The notes: a model not told the origin generated them from the sequence alone. A DNA stretch of 64,000 nt from Motiliproteus coralliicola (GCF_003345655.1 NZ_QQOH01000001.1:744001-808000); one strand, 5' to 3'; positions 1 through 9,602 are shown, numbered from the stretch's first letter. Numbers and translations are program-made.

Positions 1-114
1 CTTTAGATTAAGCAGCAATCTATCGTTAAAGGCAGAGAAATGACGTTTAGCCCTACGTCTGATTCGTGCCAAATTGGTATACGTGCATCATCGACAGAAG
101 GAATTAGGCACAGT

Positions 115-900
115 TTATTCTGCGCTCAAGGCACGTTCAGGCAGCAAAAAAGATTCCACAAGCCGATCGTATTCGCCACTTCTGATCAAGCGGTCAAATG
201 CCAGTCGCCAGCGTGATACTTCTTCAGGAAGGGTTGCTTTAGAAAACGCTAGATGCCCCTCTGAGCGACCGAGTAATACCTGTGTGTTAATGATCTGTTC
301 TTTACTTAAACCGGCTTCATCTAAGCTTTCTTGTAAACCCAGATCCGAAACCGTCACCAATTTCACCCTGCCGGCTTTCAGCATTTTAAAGCAGCCTGCA
401 TAACTATGATTTTCTACAAAATGGATAAATCCATTTCGCTGTAGCAGCGAACGGTGAACGTTTCCGGATACGACACAGATCGCCCCTGCTCTGCGGGCCT
501 GTTCAAGACTATCAATCCGAATTGGAGATGAGCGATGGCGGTAAAAAAATATCTGATCTTGCTGAAGCGGACCAACCCAATGGTATTTATGTTCCCGGTG
601 GGGTTGGCGACTGACATTGAACAATGCGTGGTTGGGCTTTTGGTCAAGAAGTTTAAAAGCCCGTGTTATCGGCACCTCTCGAATTGTATTCGGATGGCCG
701 ACGATCGCCATCATTGCCCTTACCAGTTCAATGTTGAAGGCGCGTTTACCACCGTGGGGTAGTCCACGTATCTGACCATATTCGTCCAGAACATGTTTTC
801 CCTCGATATCGTGCGTTAAGAACTGAATCTCAGCGGCTCGTACTAAACCTGGGGACAGGGCCAGCACAACACATAAGATTCTTACGATCAGTATGAACAT
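115..900 (-). CDS. Periplasmic solute-binding-like protein (SBP_bac_3 type)
   Basis: The 261-residue product starts with a clear export signal: a hydrophobic run over residues 2-20 ending at VRAA, so the mature protein should be periplasmic. The rest resembles the short extracellular solute-binding family 3 proteins that gammaproteobacteria carry in many copies and that often lack a partner permease. ATG with a GGGGGTG Shine-Dalgarno sequence about 7 bp upstream sets the start. No ABC permease or histidine kinase lies beside it in the window. It sits about 100 bp downstream of the beta-oxidation operon on the same strand, so read-through is possible. The ligand cannot be read from the sequence. 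Confidence 0.75.
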   Translation of the reverse strand: MFILIVRILCVVLALSPGLVRAAEIQFLTHDIEGKHVLDEYGQIRGLPHGGKRAFNIELVRAMMAIVGHPNTIREVPITRAFKLLDQKPNHALFNVSRQPHREHKYHWVGPLQQDQIFFYRHRSSPIRIDSLEQARRAGAICVVSGNVHRSLLQRNGFIHFVENHSYAGCFKMLKAGRVKLVTVSDLGLQESLDEAGLSKEQIINTQVLLGRSEGHLAFSKATLPEEVSRWRLAFDRLIRSGEYDRLVESFLLPERALSAE

Positions 901-1001
901 CGCAAGACACCCCCGATTTTTGCAGGGTTGATAAACCTATCGACTCCCCTACAAAGTTTAGAACCTAAGGTGCCTTGCGAGCTAACGTGGTGTGTTATCA
1001 G

Positions 1002-2210
1002 TCAGATTCTTTCGATCAATAGAGCAATTCCCTGCCCCACACCGATACACATCGTACAGAGCGCGTATCGACCTTGGGTTCGTTGGAGCTGGTAGGTTGC
1101 CGTTGTGACCAACCGGGCACCGCTGGCACCCAATGGATGCCCCAACGCGATTGCGCCACCATTGGGATTGACCCGCGGGTCATCATCCTTTACTCCCAGA
1201 TCCCGTGTCACGGCTAATGCTTGGGCGGCAAAGGCTTCGTTCAGCTCGATCACATCCACGTCATCCAAACTTAGCCCGGTTTGTTTTAACAGTTTGCGCA
1301 CCGCAGGAGCAGGACCGAAGCCCATGATCCTCGGGGCAACGCCGGCGGTCGCCATCCCGATGACTTTGGCTTTCGGGGTCAAACCATGCTCCTTTACCGC
1401 CGCTGCCGAAGCCAGTAACAAGGCGCAAGACCCATCATTAACCCCTGAAGCGTTACCGGCAGTGACCGAGCCGCCTTCGCGGAATGGTGCCTTGAGTTTT
1501 GCCAGTCCCTCCAGCGTGGTGCTGGCACGAGGGTGCTCGTCTTCGGTAATGCAAACCGGGCCGCCCTTACGCTGTGGAATCGATACGGGCACGATCTCTT
1601 CGGCCAGAATGCCCTCTGCCTGGGCGATTGAGGTCTTTTGCTGGCTTCGCAGGGCAAATTGATCCTGGTCCTGGCGTGAAATCGAGAATTGCTCGGCCAC
1701 GTTCTCGGCTGTCTCCGGCATCGAATCGACTCCGTAGTCCGCCTTCATCTTCGGATTGATAAAGCGCCAGCCGATAGTGGTATCTTCCAGTCCGTTGGGG
1801 TTACGGCTGAAGGCTGTTTCGGCCTTACCCATCACAAAAGGCGCCCGTGACATCGACTCAACTCCACCGGCAATGACCAGCTGGGCCTCTCCTGCCTTGA
1901 TCGCCCTCGCCGCCGTGCCGACGGCATCCAGCCCGGAGCCGCAAAGACGATTCAGGGTGACGCCGGGCACCGTCTCCGGCAGACCTGCCAGCAGCGCCGA
2001 CATCCGGGCAACGTTGCGGTTATCTTCACCGGCCTGATTGGCACAACCGTAGAAAATCTCGTCGAGCTGCTGCCAGTCGATGTCCGGGTTTCGCTCCATC
2101 AGCGCCTTGATTGGTAACGCGCCGAGGTCATCGGCACGCACGCTTGATAGCCCGCCACCATAGCGGCCGAAGGGTGTTCGGATCGCATCGCAGATATAGA
2201 CTTCGTTCAT
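1002..2210 (-). CDS. Thiolase, 3-oxoadipyl-CoA/acetyl-CoA acyltransferase type
   Basis: Cleaves a 3-oxoacyl-CoA with CoA to give acetyl-CoA and a shortened acyl-CoA in the cytoplasm. All thiolase landmarks are visible in 402 residues: nucleophilic Cys90 in NRLCGSG, His358 in ALGHPLGASG, and Cys388 in the C-terminal CIGVGQG loop. The N-terminus (VYICDAIRTPFGRYGGG) is very like PcaF/PaaJ-type 3-oxoadipyl-CoA thiolases, so a dicarboxylyl or aromatic-derived substrate is possible. AGGAG lies 8 bp before the ATG. It is the last gene of a tight leftward operon, 11 bp after the CaiB-family gene, and completes a beta-oxidation spiral with its neighbours. Confidence 0.93.
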   Translation of the reverse strand: MNEVYICDAIRTPFGRYGGGLSSVRADDLGALPIKALMERNPDIDWQQLDEIFYGCANQAGEDNRNVARMSALLAGLPETVPGVTLNRLCGSGLDAVGTAARAIKAGEAQLVIAGGVESMSRAPFVMGKAETAFSRNPNGLEDTTIGWRFINPKMKADYGVDSMPETAENVAEQFSISRQDQDQFALRSQQKTSIAQAEGILAEEIVPVSIPQRKGGPVCITEDEHPRASTTLEGLAKLKAPFREGGSVTAGNASGVNDGSCALLLASAAAVKEHGLTPKAKVIGMATAGVAPRIMGFGPAPAVRKLLKQTGLSLDDVDVIELNEAFAAQALAVTRDLGVKDDDPRVNPNGGAIALGHPLGASGARLVTTATYQLQRTQGRYALCTMCIGVGQGIALLIERI

Positions 2211-2221
2211 CCGCCCTGCTC

Positions 2222-3397
2222 CTACACGATGCCGTTATCGCGCAATACCGCGATGTCAGAATCAGCCAATCCCAGGTTTGCCAGAATCTCGTCGGTATGT
2301 TCCCCCTTGGACGGCGGCCCAGCACGCAGGTCATCCAGGCCCGCCGAGAACTTGACCGGATAACGGACCTGAAAGCTCTCCTCTTTGCCGTCACTGGAGG
2401 TCAGTGACTGCATCAGGCCTCGAGCTTGGATATGGGGATCGTCGAACAGTCGCATATCACGCCATACCGGTGCCCAGGGCAGATCGGTCTGTTCCAGCAG
2501 TTGATTCCACTGCTCGAAACTACGGGAGCGGAATAGCTCGCTCAGCAGACCGTGGACTTCGCTTTTGTGTTGATTACGTCCGCCCTTAGTGGCGAAGCGT
2601 TGATCAGCCAGCGCAGGGAGTTCAGACGAGAACTGCTCAACCAGTTGGCCCCAGAACTTGTTCTCAAACAGGCCGATCGCGATATGCTCGCCATCCGAGG
2701 TCTCAAAGATGTCATTGTCGGGCATTACAAAGGGCATACGATCCGGATCACCTTCACAAACCTCGTGGGCAACGCGAACCAGCGGTGCGGTCCAGGCCAA
2801 GATTGCATCTGTGATCGCAGCATCTATGTATTGCCCTTCACCGCGTTCTTTGGCGCTAGCCATCGCCACCGAGAGCGACAGTGCGGCATACATCGCGCCG
2901 GCGTAATCGCTCAGACGGATCTTGGGGCGGGCAATCTTGTCGTTGACCTGGGATGGCACCCCGAAATAACCCGACAGCGCCAGGAAATCGATATCGTGGC
3001 CGGCGCGATTGGCATAGGGGCCGGTCTGGCCGAAACCGCTCAACGAGCAGTAGACCAGTCGTGGATTGATCGCTTTGACCTCCTCATAGGAGAACCCCAA
3101 TCGATCCATGACCCCGGGACGGAAGCTTTCCACCAGCGCATCGGCGTTGGCCAGTAGCTGGCGCAGCAGCGCCTTGCCTTGATCGGTTTTCAGATTCAAG
3201 GTCAGCGATTTTTTATTCCGGTTCAGACGCGCGAACATGTCCTTGCCCAGCACCCGTCCGGTATCGCCCTCCTTCGGTTCCTCGATCTTGACCACCTCGG
3301 CACCCAGGTCGGCCAACAGTTGGGTTGTCATCGGCCCGGGCAGCAGCCGGGACAGGTCGATGATGCGCATGCCGTTCAAAAAGGACCATTGATTCAT
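2222..3397 (-). CDS. CaiB/BaiF family protein: CoA-transferase or alpha-methylacyl-CoA racemase
   Basis: Family III CoA-transferase fold of 391 residues starting with the usual GMRIIDLSRLLPGP segment. The stretch RAGHDIDFLALSG (about 132-144) followed by SDYAGAMYAAL (about 162-172) matches alpha-methylacyl-CoA racemase better than formyl-CoA transferase. His134 and Asp163 sit where the racemase His/Asp pair is expected, while Asp135 is where a transferase nucleophile would be. A racemase would let the neighbouring acyl-CoA dehydrogenase process both epimers of a 2-methyl-branched acyl-CoA. A transferase would provide CoA activation instead. GGAG lies about 8 bp upstream of the ATG. It is spaced 15 bp from the acyl-CoA dehydrogenase gene. 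Confidence 0.85.
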   Translation of the reverse strand: MNQWSFLNGMRIIDLSRLLPGPMTTQLLADLGAEVVKIEEPKEGDTGRVLGKDMFARLNRNKKSLTLNLKTDQGKALLRQLLANADALVESFRPGVMDRLGFSYEEVKAINPRLVYCSLSGFGQTGPYANRAGHDIDFLALSGYFGVPSQVNDKIARPKIRLSDYAGAMYAALSLSVAMASAKERGEGQYIDAAITDAILAWTAPLVRVAHEVCEGDPDRMPFVMPDNDIFETSDGEHIAIGLFENKFWGQLVEQFSSELPALADQRFATKGGRNQHKSEVHGLLSELFRSRSFEQWNQLLEQTDLPWAPVWRDMRLFDDPHIQARGLMQSLTSSDGKEESFQVRYPVKFSAGLDDLRAGPPSKGEHTDEILANLGLADSDIAVLRDNGIV

Positions 3398-3412
3398 CGG
3401 TAATCTCCCCCG

Positions 3413-4612
3413 TTAAGCGTCTTGGGCTTGGCGCCAGGCTTTGTTGATGCCCTTGGCGATGGTGTTGCGTTGAATTTCACTGGAGCCGGTCAATACCCGG
3501 AACATCCGTAAACGACGAAACGCCCACTCCACCGGATCATTTTTGGTCAGTCCCACGGCACCGTGAATCTGTACGGCTTTATCGGCGATCTGGAATGCGT
3601 TTTCGCCGACAAACACCTTGCACATCGAGGCTTCGTTACGGATATCTTCGCCACTGTCTGCTTTGGCCGCTGCGGCGGTGATCATGCTGCGGCAGGCAAA
3701 CAGCGCGGTTTGCATGTCCGCCAGCTGATGCTGAATGGCCTGAAAACGGGAGATCGGACCGCCGAACTGCTCGCGACGATTGGCGTAATCGACCGAGCGA
3801 TCGAAGACGAATTGGGCGTGGCCCAGCATCGTCGGACATTGCAGCAGTCGGTTGATGTTGATCCGGTTCATCCCCAGCTTGAATCCGTTACCCAGGCCGC
3901 CAAGAATGTTGCGTGCTGGGACGCGAACATTTTCCAGCAGGATGTCGTTGTCGATATGCTGACCCGACATCGGCAGGTAATCGCCGCTGATCTGGTAGCC
4001 GTCGGAATCAGCATCCACCAGGAAGGCAGTGACGCCGTCAGTGCCGGCTTCAGGATCGGTTACCGCCATGACAATGGCGTAGTCGGCGGTGCGTGAGGCG
4101 GTGATAAATCGCTTATGGCCATTGAGGATATAGTCGTCACCGTCACGAACCGCGCGGGTTTGAATCCGGGTCGCATCGGAGCCGGCCTGGGGTTCGGTCA
4201 GTGCGAAGCAGCCGGCCCGTTCGCCACGGGCGGTCGGCAGAAAGAACTCTTCAAGCTGGCCTTCGCTGGCTTGGTTGAGGATATAGCCGATCCGCATCGG
4301 GCCACCGTTCTCTCCCAGAACACAGCCGTACAGCGCTGCATTGGAGCGCGTTGCGTCCTCTTTCAGGATGCACAGCTGCGAGATCGATAATCCCTGGCCG
4401 CCAAACTCGACCGCCAGATTACAACCGTAAATCCCTAGCTCGTGGGAGCGCTGCCAGATCGACTGCAGCAGTTCCCGTGAGAAGCAGGTCTCATGATTGA
4501 GACCCTGTTCCTGCTCCAGCGGAATCAGCTCATTCTGAATAAAGTCATTCATTTTACGGCGCAGTTCTTGGAAGGCTTCAGCGCCCATGCCGGTATTGAT
4601 GGGGGTATTCAT
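3413..4612 (-). CDS. Acyl-CoA dehydrogenase
   Basis: FAD enzyme catalysing alpha,beta-desaturation of acyl-CoA, first oxidative step of beta-oxidation. The flavin/substrate segment CFALTEPQAGSD and the C-terminal LTGSSEIQRNTIAKG are classic family signatures. I place the start at the ATG at 4612 (399 residues), which has AGGAG 8 bp upstream. A longer frame reaches 4660, but it would overlap the upstream ligase gene and has no ribosome-binding site. It follows the acyl-CoA ligase by 20 bp and precedes the CaiB-family gene by 15 bp, so the genes are clearly cotranscribed. An electron-transfer flavoprotein would be the expected electron acceptor, and none is encoded nearby. Confidence 0.93.
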   Translation of the reverse strand: MNTPINTGMGAEAFQELRRKMNDFIQNELIPLEQEQGLNHETCFSRELLQSIWQRSHELGIYGCNLAVEFGGQGLSISQLCILKEDATRSNAALYGCVLGENGGPMRIGYILNQASEGQLEEFFLPTARGERAGCFALTEPQAGSDATRIQTRAVRDGDDYILNGHKRFITASRTADYAIVMAVTDPEAGTDGVTAFLVDADSDGYQISGDYLPMSGQHIDNDILLENVRVPARNILGGLGNGFKLGMNRININRLLQCPTMLGHAQFVFDRSVDYANRREQFGGPISRFQAIQHQLADMQTALFACRSMITAAAAKADSGEDIRNEASMCKVFVGENAFQIADKAVQIHGAVGLTKNDPVEWAFRRLRMFRVLTGSSEIQRNTIAKGINKAWRQAQDA

Positions 4613-4632
4613 CGCGTTTACTCCTGCTGCCG

Positions 4633-6192
4633 TTAAACTTTGCGTTCGCTGTTTTGCCAATAACGATCCCGAACTTCGCGGCGCTGAATTTTGCCGTTGC
4701 CGTTTTTGGGCAGTTCGGATTCGAACTCCACCGAGTTGGGCTTCTTGAAGCGTCCAAGCAGCTCGGCGCAGTGATTGATCAGGGATTCAGCGCTGGTTTT
4801 GGCACCGGGCTTGAGCACAACGACGGCTTTCACCGACTCGCCCATGTCGGGATCTGGCGCGCCGACCACGCAGGCTTCGAACACATCCGGATGTTGGTAG
4901 AGGGCATTCTCGACTTCGTTGGGATAAACGTTGAACCCGCCGGCGACGATCATGTCTTTCTTGCGATCGATGATGAACAGGTAGCCCTGCTCGTCGGCGT
5001 AGGCGATGTCGCCGGTGTGGTAGTAACCATCCTTGAGCACTTCTTCGGTCAGATCAGGTGCATTCCAGTACCCCTTCATCACATCCGGGCCACGAATTAC
5101 CATCTCACCGGCTTCTCCAACCGGCAGTTCAACGCCCGCGTCGTCGACAATTTTGACCTCGGTCGCGAACAGAGGTCGGCCACAGGATGACAGGCGCTCC
5201 GGGTGGCCGTTTAGGGCGCTGGCGTGATCCGCTTCGGTCAGTACGCAGACAGAAGAGCAGGTTTCACCGGCACCGTAGCCCTGATTCAAAATCGGGCCAA
5301 AGAACTCGATCGCCTCTTTCAAGCGTGCCGGTGAAATTGGCGCGGCACCGTAACGGATCATCTTCAACGAGCTAATGTCGTAGCGATCTCTGTTGGGCGA
5401 ACTAAGAATACGATTGATCATCGTCGGCACCAGGTAGGTCTGGGTTGCCTGCTCACGCTCGACAGTGGCCAGGAAATCGTCGGCATCAAACCGTGACATC
5501 AACAGATTGCAGTGTCCCTGGGACAGCAGCGGCATAATCGACATGCCGGAGGCGTGGGTGATCGGCCCGACATGGATACAAATTTCCTGACTATCGGCAT
5601 GCAGCTGGCCGCGATAGATCAGCTTTTGCAGCACCGAGTGGCGATTTCCCACCGTCTGCATCGCGGCTTTTAGCACCCCGGAAGAACCCGAGGTGTAGTG
5701 CAGTACCGCGAGATCTTCGGGTTCCATCTCTTCCGCCACGGTCTCACTGGAGGCGGCGGTAAGTGTCTGCTCGTAGCTGTCCTTCGGATCAACCAGATCA
5801 CTGTCGCCCATCACCAGAATGCGACGTACGCTGTCGCTGCTGTCCAGCGCCAGCTTAGCTGCGTCGAGGTGTTCGGGATCAACGATCAGTACCTGGGCCT
5901 GCGCATCGTTGCAAACATGAACCGCCTCGGTATCGGACAGCCGGGCGTTGATCGGGGCTCGAACAAAACCACCCTTATAGAGGGCCACTTCCACCTCGAT
6001 GATCTCGGCACGGTTCCATGCCAAAACACCTACTCGGTCACCGGGAAAAAGTTCCAGGCTCTGCAGGGCATTGGCTAGCTGGTTGCTGCGCTGGTCCAGC
6101 TCACGATAGGTCAAAGATTTACGTTCATCTTTAACCGCGAGTTGATCGCCCCAGAATCGTGCGCTACGTGTAATCAGGCTCCCCAAATTCAT
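4633..6192 (-). CDS. AMP-dependent acyl-CoA ligase (ANL superfamily)
   Basis: Activates a carboxylic acid with ATP and CoA through an acyl-adenylate. The 519 residues contain the phosphate-binding loop HYTSGSSGVLKAA (about 165-177), the hinge region YHTGDIA, and the C-terminal GNGKIQRRE whose lysine (about 501) is the adenylation catalytic lysine. GGAGG lies 8 bp before the ATG. It is the promoter-proximal gene of the four-gene leftward operon (ligase, dehydrogenase, racemase/transferase, thiolase) and is divergent from the hydratase/dehydrogenase fusion gene. Only the hydration and second oxidation steps are missing from the operon, and the fusion protein supplies those. Substrate chain type is not evident. 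Confidence 0.93.
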   Translation of the reverse strand: MNLGSLITRSARFWGDQLAVKDERKSLTYRELDQRSNQLANALQSLELFPGDRVGVLAWNRAEIIEVEVALYKGGFVRAPINARLSDTEAVHVCNDAQAQVLIVDPEHLDAAKLALDSSDSVRRILVMGDSDLVDPKDSYEQTLTAASSETVAEEMEPEDLAVLHYTSGSSGVLKAAMQTVGNRHSVLQKLIYRGQLHADSQEICIHVGPITHASGMSIMPLLSQGHCNLLMSRFDADDFLATVEREQATQTYLVPTMINRILSSPNRDRYDISSLKMIRYGAAPISPARLKEAIEFFGPILNQGYGAGETCSSVCVLTEADHASALNGHPERLSSCGRPLFATEVKIVDDAGVELPVGEAGEMVIRGPDVMKGYWNAPDLTEEVLKDGYYHTGDIAYADEQGYLFIIDRKKDMIVAGGFNVYPNEVENALYQHPDVFEACVVGAPDPDMGESVKAVVVLKPGAKTSAESLINHCAELLGRFKKPNSVEFESELPKNGNGKIQRREVRDRYWQNSERKV

Positions 6193-6532
6193 TAATTTAA
6201 CCTCCGATGCCTATCCGGTCTTATTTGAGAAAGCATCGTAAAGGTGGAGTGAACAACCCGATTCCGATGCCGAATTCAGGTTTCACCCTAACGGAGCGTT
6301 ATGTATATGAAAAATATTTAATAGATAGATCAGCTATCCTTTTTTCTTATATCTGGTTTCGAATCTAGCCGAGTCAATCAGTTAACTGTTGTTAGCTGTT
6401 ATCAATACTTTTTTCCGATAATAAGTTCACCTTTTAAGTATTTCTTATAGCCACTACAGCTCTGCTAACCTGCTGCCAGCTTAGGTGTAACAACGGTAAT
6501 TGAACCCAAAAACCAACTCAGGAGAGGCATCA
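6193..6532. promoter_or_regulatory. AT-rich divergent promoter region of the beta-oxidation genes
   Basis: This 340-bp gap separates the leftward ligase operon from the rightward fusion gene and must hold both promoters. It is visibly more AT-rich than the flanks, especially between about 6300 and 6440. It contains the short palindrome AGTTAACT and related TTAGCTGTTA sequence, but I could not assign an operator to a regulator. No credible ORF is present. The ribosome-binding sequence AGGAGAGG at 6520-6527 serves the gene at 6533. Confidence 0.6.
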
Positions 6533-8620
6533 ATGGCGGTAGTGGAAATAGAAATTCGAGCTAACGTTGCGGTTATTCAGGTTGATAATCCGCCGGTCAA
6601 TGCAATCTCCAGCCAGATTCGTAGCGGACTGGTTGAAGCCATCGAACAGATTGAAGATAACAATGCGGTGGATCGAGCGATTTTGATCTGCCGAGGTAGA
6701 ACCTTTATGGCCGGTGCGGATGTACGCGAGTTCAGCCAGCAACCACAACCACCCCACTTGCCCGAAGTCACCGCAGCGATTGAGGCCAGCCACAAGCCGG
6801 TGACTGCAGTTATTCACGGCCAATCACTAGGAGGCGGACTGGAGATTGCTCTGGCTTGCCACTATCGCATTGCATTGGCTGGTAGCAGGTTAGGCCTGCC
6901 AGAGGTCAAATTAGGTCTGCTTCCAGGTGCCGGTGGAACCCAACGACTGCCGCGCCTACTGGGTGCAGAAGCCGCCCTAAGCATGATCGTCAGCGGAGAC
7001 CCTGTCAGTGCCGAAAAAGCACTCGAATCCGGCCTGATCGACGGCTTATGCCAACTCAGCACAGAAAACCCGCTCGCCGACTTGTTTGAGTATGCGCTCG
7101 ATTTTGCCCAGCACCTAGATCTGTCCGAAACCAGTCACCGACGCCTGTCTTTGCGTTCAGCCACCGCCCCGAATGCAGGGCTTTATGATCAGTGGCGTGA
7201 ACGCTACACCAAACGGCAACGGGGCGTCGACGCACCCCAAGCCTGTATTGATGCGATCGAAGCTGCCACCAGCCTTCCCTTTGATCAGGGTATCGCTAGA
7301 GAGCGTGAACTGTTCCTGTCACTGCGAGGCTCGGATCAATCACAGGCACTACAGCATCTGTTCTTTGCCGAGCGGCGTGCTTTACGAAATACCGGTGTGG
7401 GTACGGCCCAGGCCCGGCCTATCAACTGTGTTGCGATAATCGGGGCCGGCACCATGGGCACGGGTATTGCGATGAGCTTCGCCAATGCCGGTATCCCTGT
7501 CACGCTGCTGGAAATTGATCCGCAGGCGTTGGCTCGGGGAATGGACCGGATCGCCAGCCAGTATGCTGCCACCGTCAAGCGCGGCAAATGCAGCCAGGAC
7601 GAAGCCGAGCAGCGTCGCGAACTCATCCAGGGTACGACCGACTACGCCCAACTGGCCCGGATCGACCTGGTGATCGAGGCCGTGTTCGAAAAGCTCGAGG
7701 TCAAACAGCAGGTGTTCGAGCAGCTGGATCGGCACTGCAAGCCCGATGCGATTCTGGCTACCAACACCTCTTACCTGGACATCAACCAGATCGCCGCCGT
7801 AACGTCACGACCGCAACAGGTTTTGGGCCTGCACTTCTTCAGCCCGGCTAACATCATGAAACTGGTCGAAGTGATCAAAGCAGACCGGACCAGCGACGTT
7901 GCCATGTCCAGTGTGCTGCAACAGCTTAAACGGCTGGGCAAGGTGTCGGTGACCGCCGGCGTTTGCCACGGTTTTATCGGCAATCGGATGTACCAGAGTT
8001 ACCAGCGTGAAGTGGGGCTGTTGATGCTCGAAGGCGCCAAACCCAGCCAGATCGATAACGCCCTGTATCAATTCGGCATGGCCATGGGGCCGTTAGCGGT
8101 GGCCGATCTGTCAGGTCTGGATATCGGCTATCTAATGCGTCGCTCACTGGATGAATCGAAATACGAACAACGGGCTTTTCTGATTCATGATCGACTGGTC
8201 GAGTCAGATCGCAAAGGGCGCAAGAGTGGCGCTGGGTTCTACCGTTATGATGCCTCCTCAACCGCCAATCAGGATGATCCTGAGGTATTGGAACTGATCA
8301 AGACGATCGCCACTGAGCAAGGGGTTGAGCAACGCTCAATCGATACGGAAGAGATCGTTCAGCGTTGCATGCTGGCGCTTATCAACGAAGCAGGCCATAT
8401 TCTGGACGAAGGTATTGCCGCCAGTGCTGCCGATATCGATCTGGTCTACTGCCACGGCTACGGGTTTCCCAAGCATCGAGGCGGACCGATGCAACTGGCG
8501 AGCTGTTGGGGATTAGCGCAGGTAGAAAAGCAGATCGACGAGCTGGCCCGAACCCAGGGTCCGCGTTGGTGGAACGCCTCGAAGTCGCTGCGGGATGCGG
8601 CTCAGAAAAACAGCTGGTAA
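6533..8620 (+). CDS. Fused enoyl-CoA hydratase / 3-hydroxyacyl-CoA dehydrogenase (FadB/FadJ-like)
   Basis: Multifunctional beta-oxidation protein of 695 residues. The N-terminal crotonase domain (about 1-185) shows GQSLGGGLEIALACHYR, the oxyanion-hole region, and GLPEVKLGLLPGAGGTQRL, which holds the conserved glutamate. The central Rossmann domain begins with VAIIGAGTMGTGIA, an NAD-binding GxGxxG fingerprint, followed by GLHFFSPANIMKLVEVI, which carries the dehydrogenase histidine. A C-terminal duplicated dimerisation domain contains HGYGFPKHRGGPM. I chose the ATG with AGGAGAGG five bases upstream. An in-frame TTG at 6500 would add 11 residues but has no ribosome-binding site. Together with the divergent operon it gives a complete beta-oxidation cycle. 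Confidence 0.94.
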   Translation: MAVVEIEIRANVAVIQVDNPPVNAISSQIRSGLVEAIEQIEDNNAVDRAILICRGRTFMAGADVREFSQQPQPPHLPEVTAAIEASHKPVTAVIHGQSLGGGLEIALACHYRIALAGSRLGLPEVKLGLLPGAGGTQRLPRLLGAEAALSMIVSGDPVSAEKALESGLIDGLCQLSTENPLADLFEYALDFAQHLDLSETSHRRLSLRSATAPNAGLYDQWRERYTKRQRGVDAPQACIDAIEAATSLPFDQGIARERELFLSLRGSDQSQALQHLFFAERRALRNTGVGTAQARPINCVAIIGAGTMGTGIAMSFANAGIPVTLLEIDPQALARGMDRIASQYAATVKRGKCSQDEAEQRRELIQGTTDYAQLARIDLVIEAVFEKLEVKQQVFEQLDRHCKPDAILATNTSYLDINQIAAVTSRPQQVLGLHFFSPANIMKLVEVIKADRTSDVAMSSVLQQLKRLGKVSVTAGVCHGFIGNRMYQSYQREVGLLMLEGAKPSQIDNALYQFGMAMGPLAVADLSGLDIGYLMRRSLDESKYEQRAFLIHDRLVESDRKGRKSGAGFYRYDASSTANQDDPEVLELIKTIATEQGVEQRSIDTEEIVQRCMLALINEAGHILDEGIAASAADIDLVYCHGYGFPKHRGGPMQLASCWGLAQVEKQIDELARTQGPRWWNASKSLRDAAQKNSW

Positions 8621-8634
8621 ACAGTGGCATTGGA

Positions 8635-8660
8635 GACGCTGATCATTCCGGATCAGCGTC
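8635..8660. terminator. Bidirectional hairpin between converging genes
   Basis: GACGCTGATC at 8635-8644 pairs perfectly with GATCAGCGTC at 8651-8660 around a six-base loop. It begins just after the stop of the fusion gene and overlaps the last codons of the converging LysR gene. No strong T-run follows on either strand, so termination efficiency is uncertain. Confidence 0.6.
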
Positions 8661-9602
8661 GTTCTGCTGCGGTTCGATCCACTCGCCTCGGATGATTCCC
8701 TGTTGATAGAGTGAATAGATTGAATCGTGCAGCATGGACTTGACCACATTACAGGCGGCATTCAACGGAAAGCCCTTGGGCCAGGCCAGGTAGATCAAGC
8801 GCTCAAGGTCGGGTTTGACGATCTTTCGGGTTGAGACCTCTCCATCCAGCCACATATGATGCTGGGATGACCAGGGTAATACGGCTGCCGCCACGCCATC
8901 ACGAACATAGCTGCGCAGCAGTCGTCCCGATTCCGCCTCGACCTTGATATTGAGCGGAAGCTTTTTCTCGGCCGCGGTCTTTTCTACCAGCGCACGAACT
9001 GCGTGTTTCTTGTGGCTGGCAACCAGTGGTTTACGACTCAGCTCGCGGAAACCGATCTGCAGGCTGTCATCCTGCTGCTCTCCCTCTTTAAGTCGCTCAA
9101 CCAGATACAACGGCTCGCGGTACAGCACGATACCGTTGATGTTGTTGGACGGTGTTTCACTGGCAAGCACCCCCAGATCGGCACGCCCGCTTTCGATCAA
9201 AGTGTGTCCTTTCAGGCTTCGTGCTTCGATAATCCGCAGCTGGATATCGGGGTACTCTTTGTCGACCGATTTGATCAATTTAGGCGCCACATGGGGGGCT
9301 AGCATCGGTGGCAGCACCAGTGCCACCTCGCCTTTGGGGGTATTGGCTTCAAACAGCACATCATCCTTGGCTTGTTTGAGCTGGGCGGCGATCTTCTTGG
9401 CGTGCATGTAGAGCACATCACCGGCGGCGGTTGGTGTGACACCGCGCGGACTGCGTATCAGTAGCGGCGTATTCAGCTCGCCTTCGAGGTTGACGATATG
9501 CTGGCTCAGTGCCGGTTGGGCAATGCGCAACTTGCGAGAGGCTTTGAGAAAACTTCCTTCCTCGACGATACCGATAAAATAATTGAGCTGACGAATATTC
9601 AT
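8643..9602 (-). CDS. LysR-family transcriptional regulator
   Basis: A 319-residue LysR protein: winged helix-turn-helix in the first 65 residues (FIGIVEEGSFLKASRKLRIA and SQHIVNLEGELNTPLLIR), then a periplasmic-binding-fold effector domain. I start at the ATG at 9602, preceded by GGTGGAG. A frame extending 24 bases further upstream lacks a site. It lies about 150 bp downstream of the TTT binding-protein gene on the same strand, so it may be partly cotranscribed with the lyase and binding-protein genes. The upstream gap carries TTATAGTTAA (9646-9655), related to sequences ahead of the other LysR gene and in the gap at 17 kb. The effector is probably an organic acid, by context. Confidence 0.9.
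   Translation of the reverse strand: MNIRQLNYFIGIVEEGSFLKASRKLRIAQPALSQHIVNLEGELNTPLLIRSPRGVTPTAAGDVLYMHAKKIAAQLKQAKDDVLFEANTPKGEVALVLPPMLAPHVAPKLIKSVDKEYPDIQLRIIEARSLKGHTLIESGRADLGVLASETPSNNINGIVLYREPLYLVERLKEGEQQDDSLQIGFRELSRKPLVASHKKHAVRALVEKTAAEKKLPLNIKVEAESGRLLRSYVRDGVAAAVLPWSSQHHMWLDGEVSTRKIVKPDLERLIYLAWPKGFPLNAACNVVKSMLHDSIYSLYQQGIIRGEWIEPQQNDADPE

Noticed and set aside
74-403. 109-codon plus-strand frame at the left edge
   Set aside because: It mirrors the 3' end of the exported binding-protein gene and its product is Ser/Arg-rich without domain features; positions 1-114 show no supported gene.
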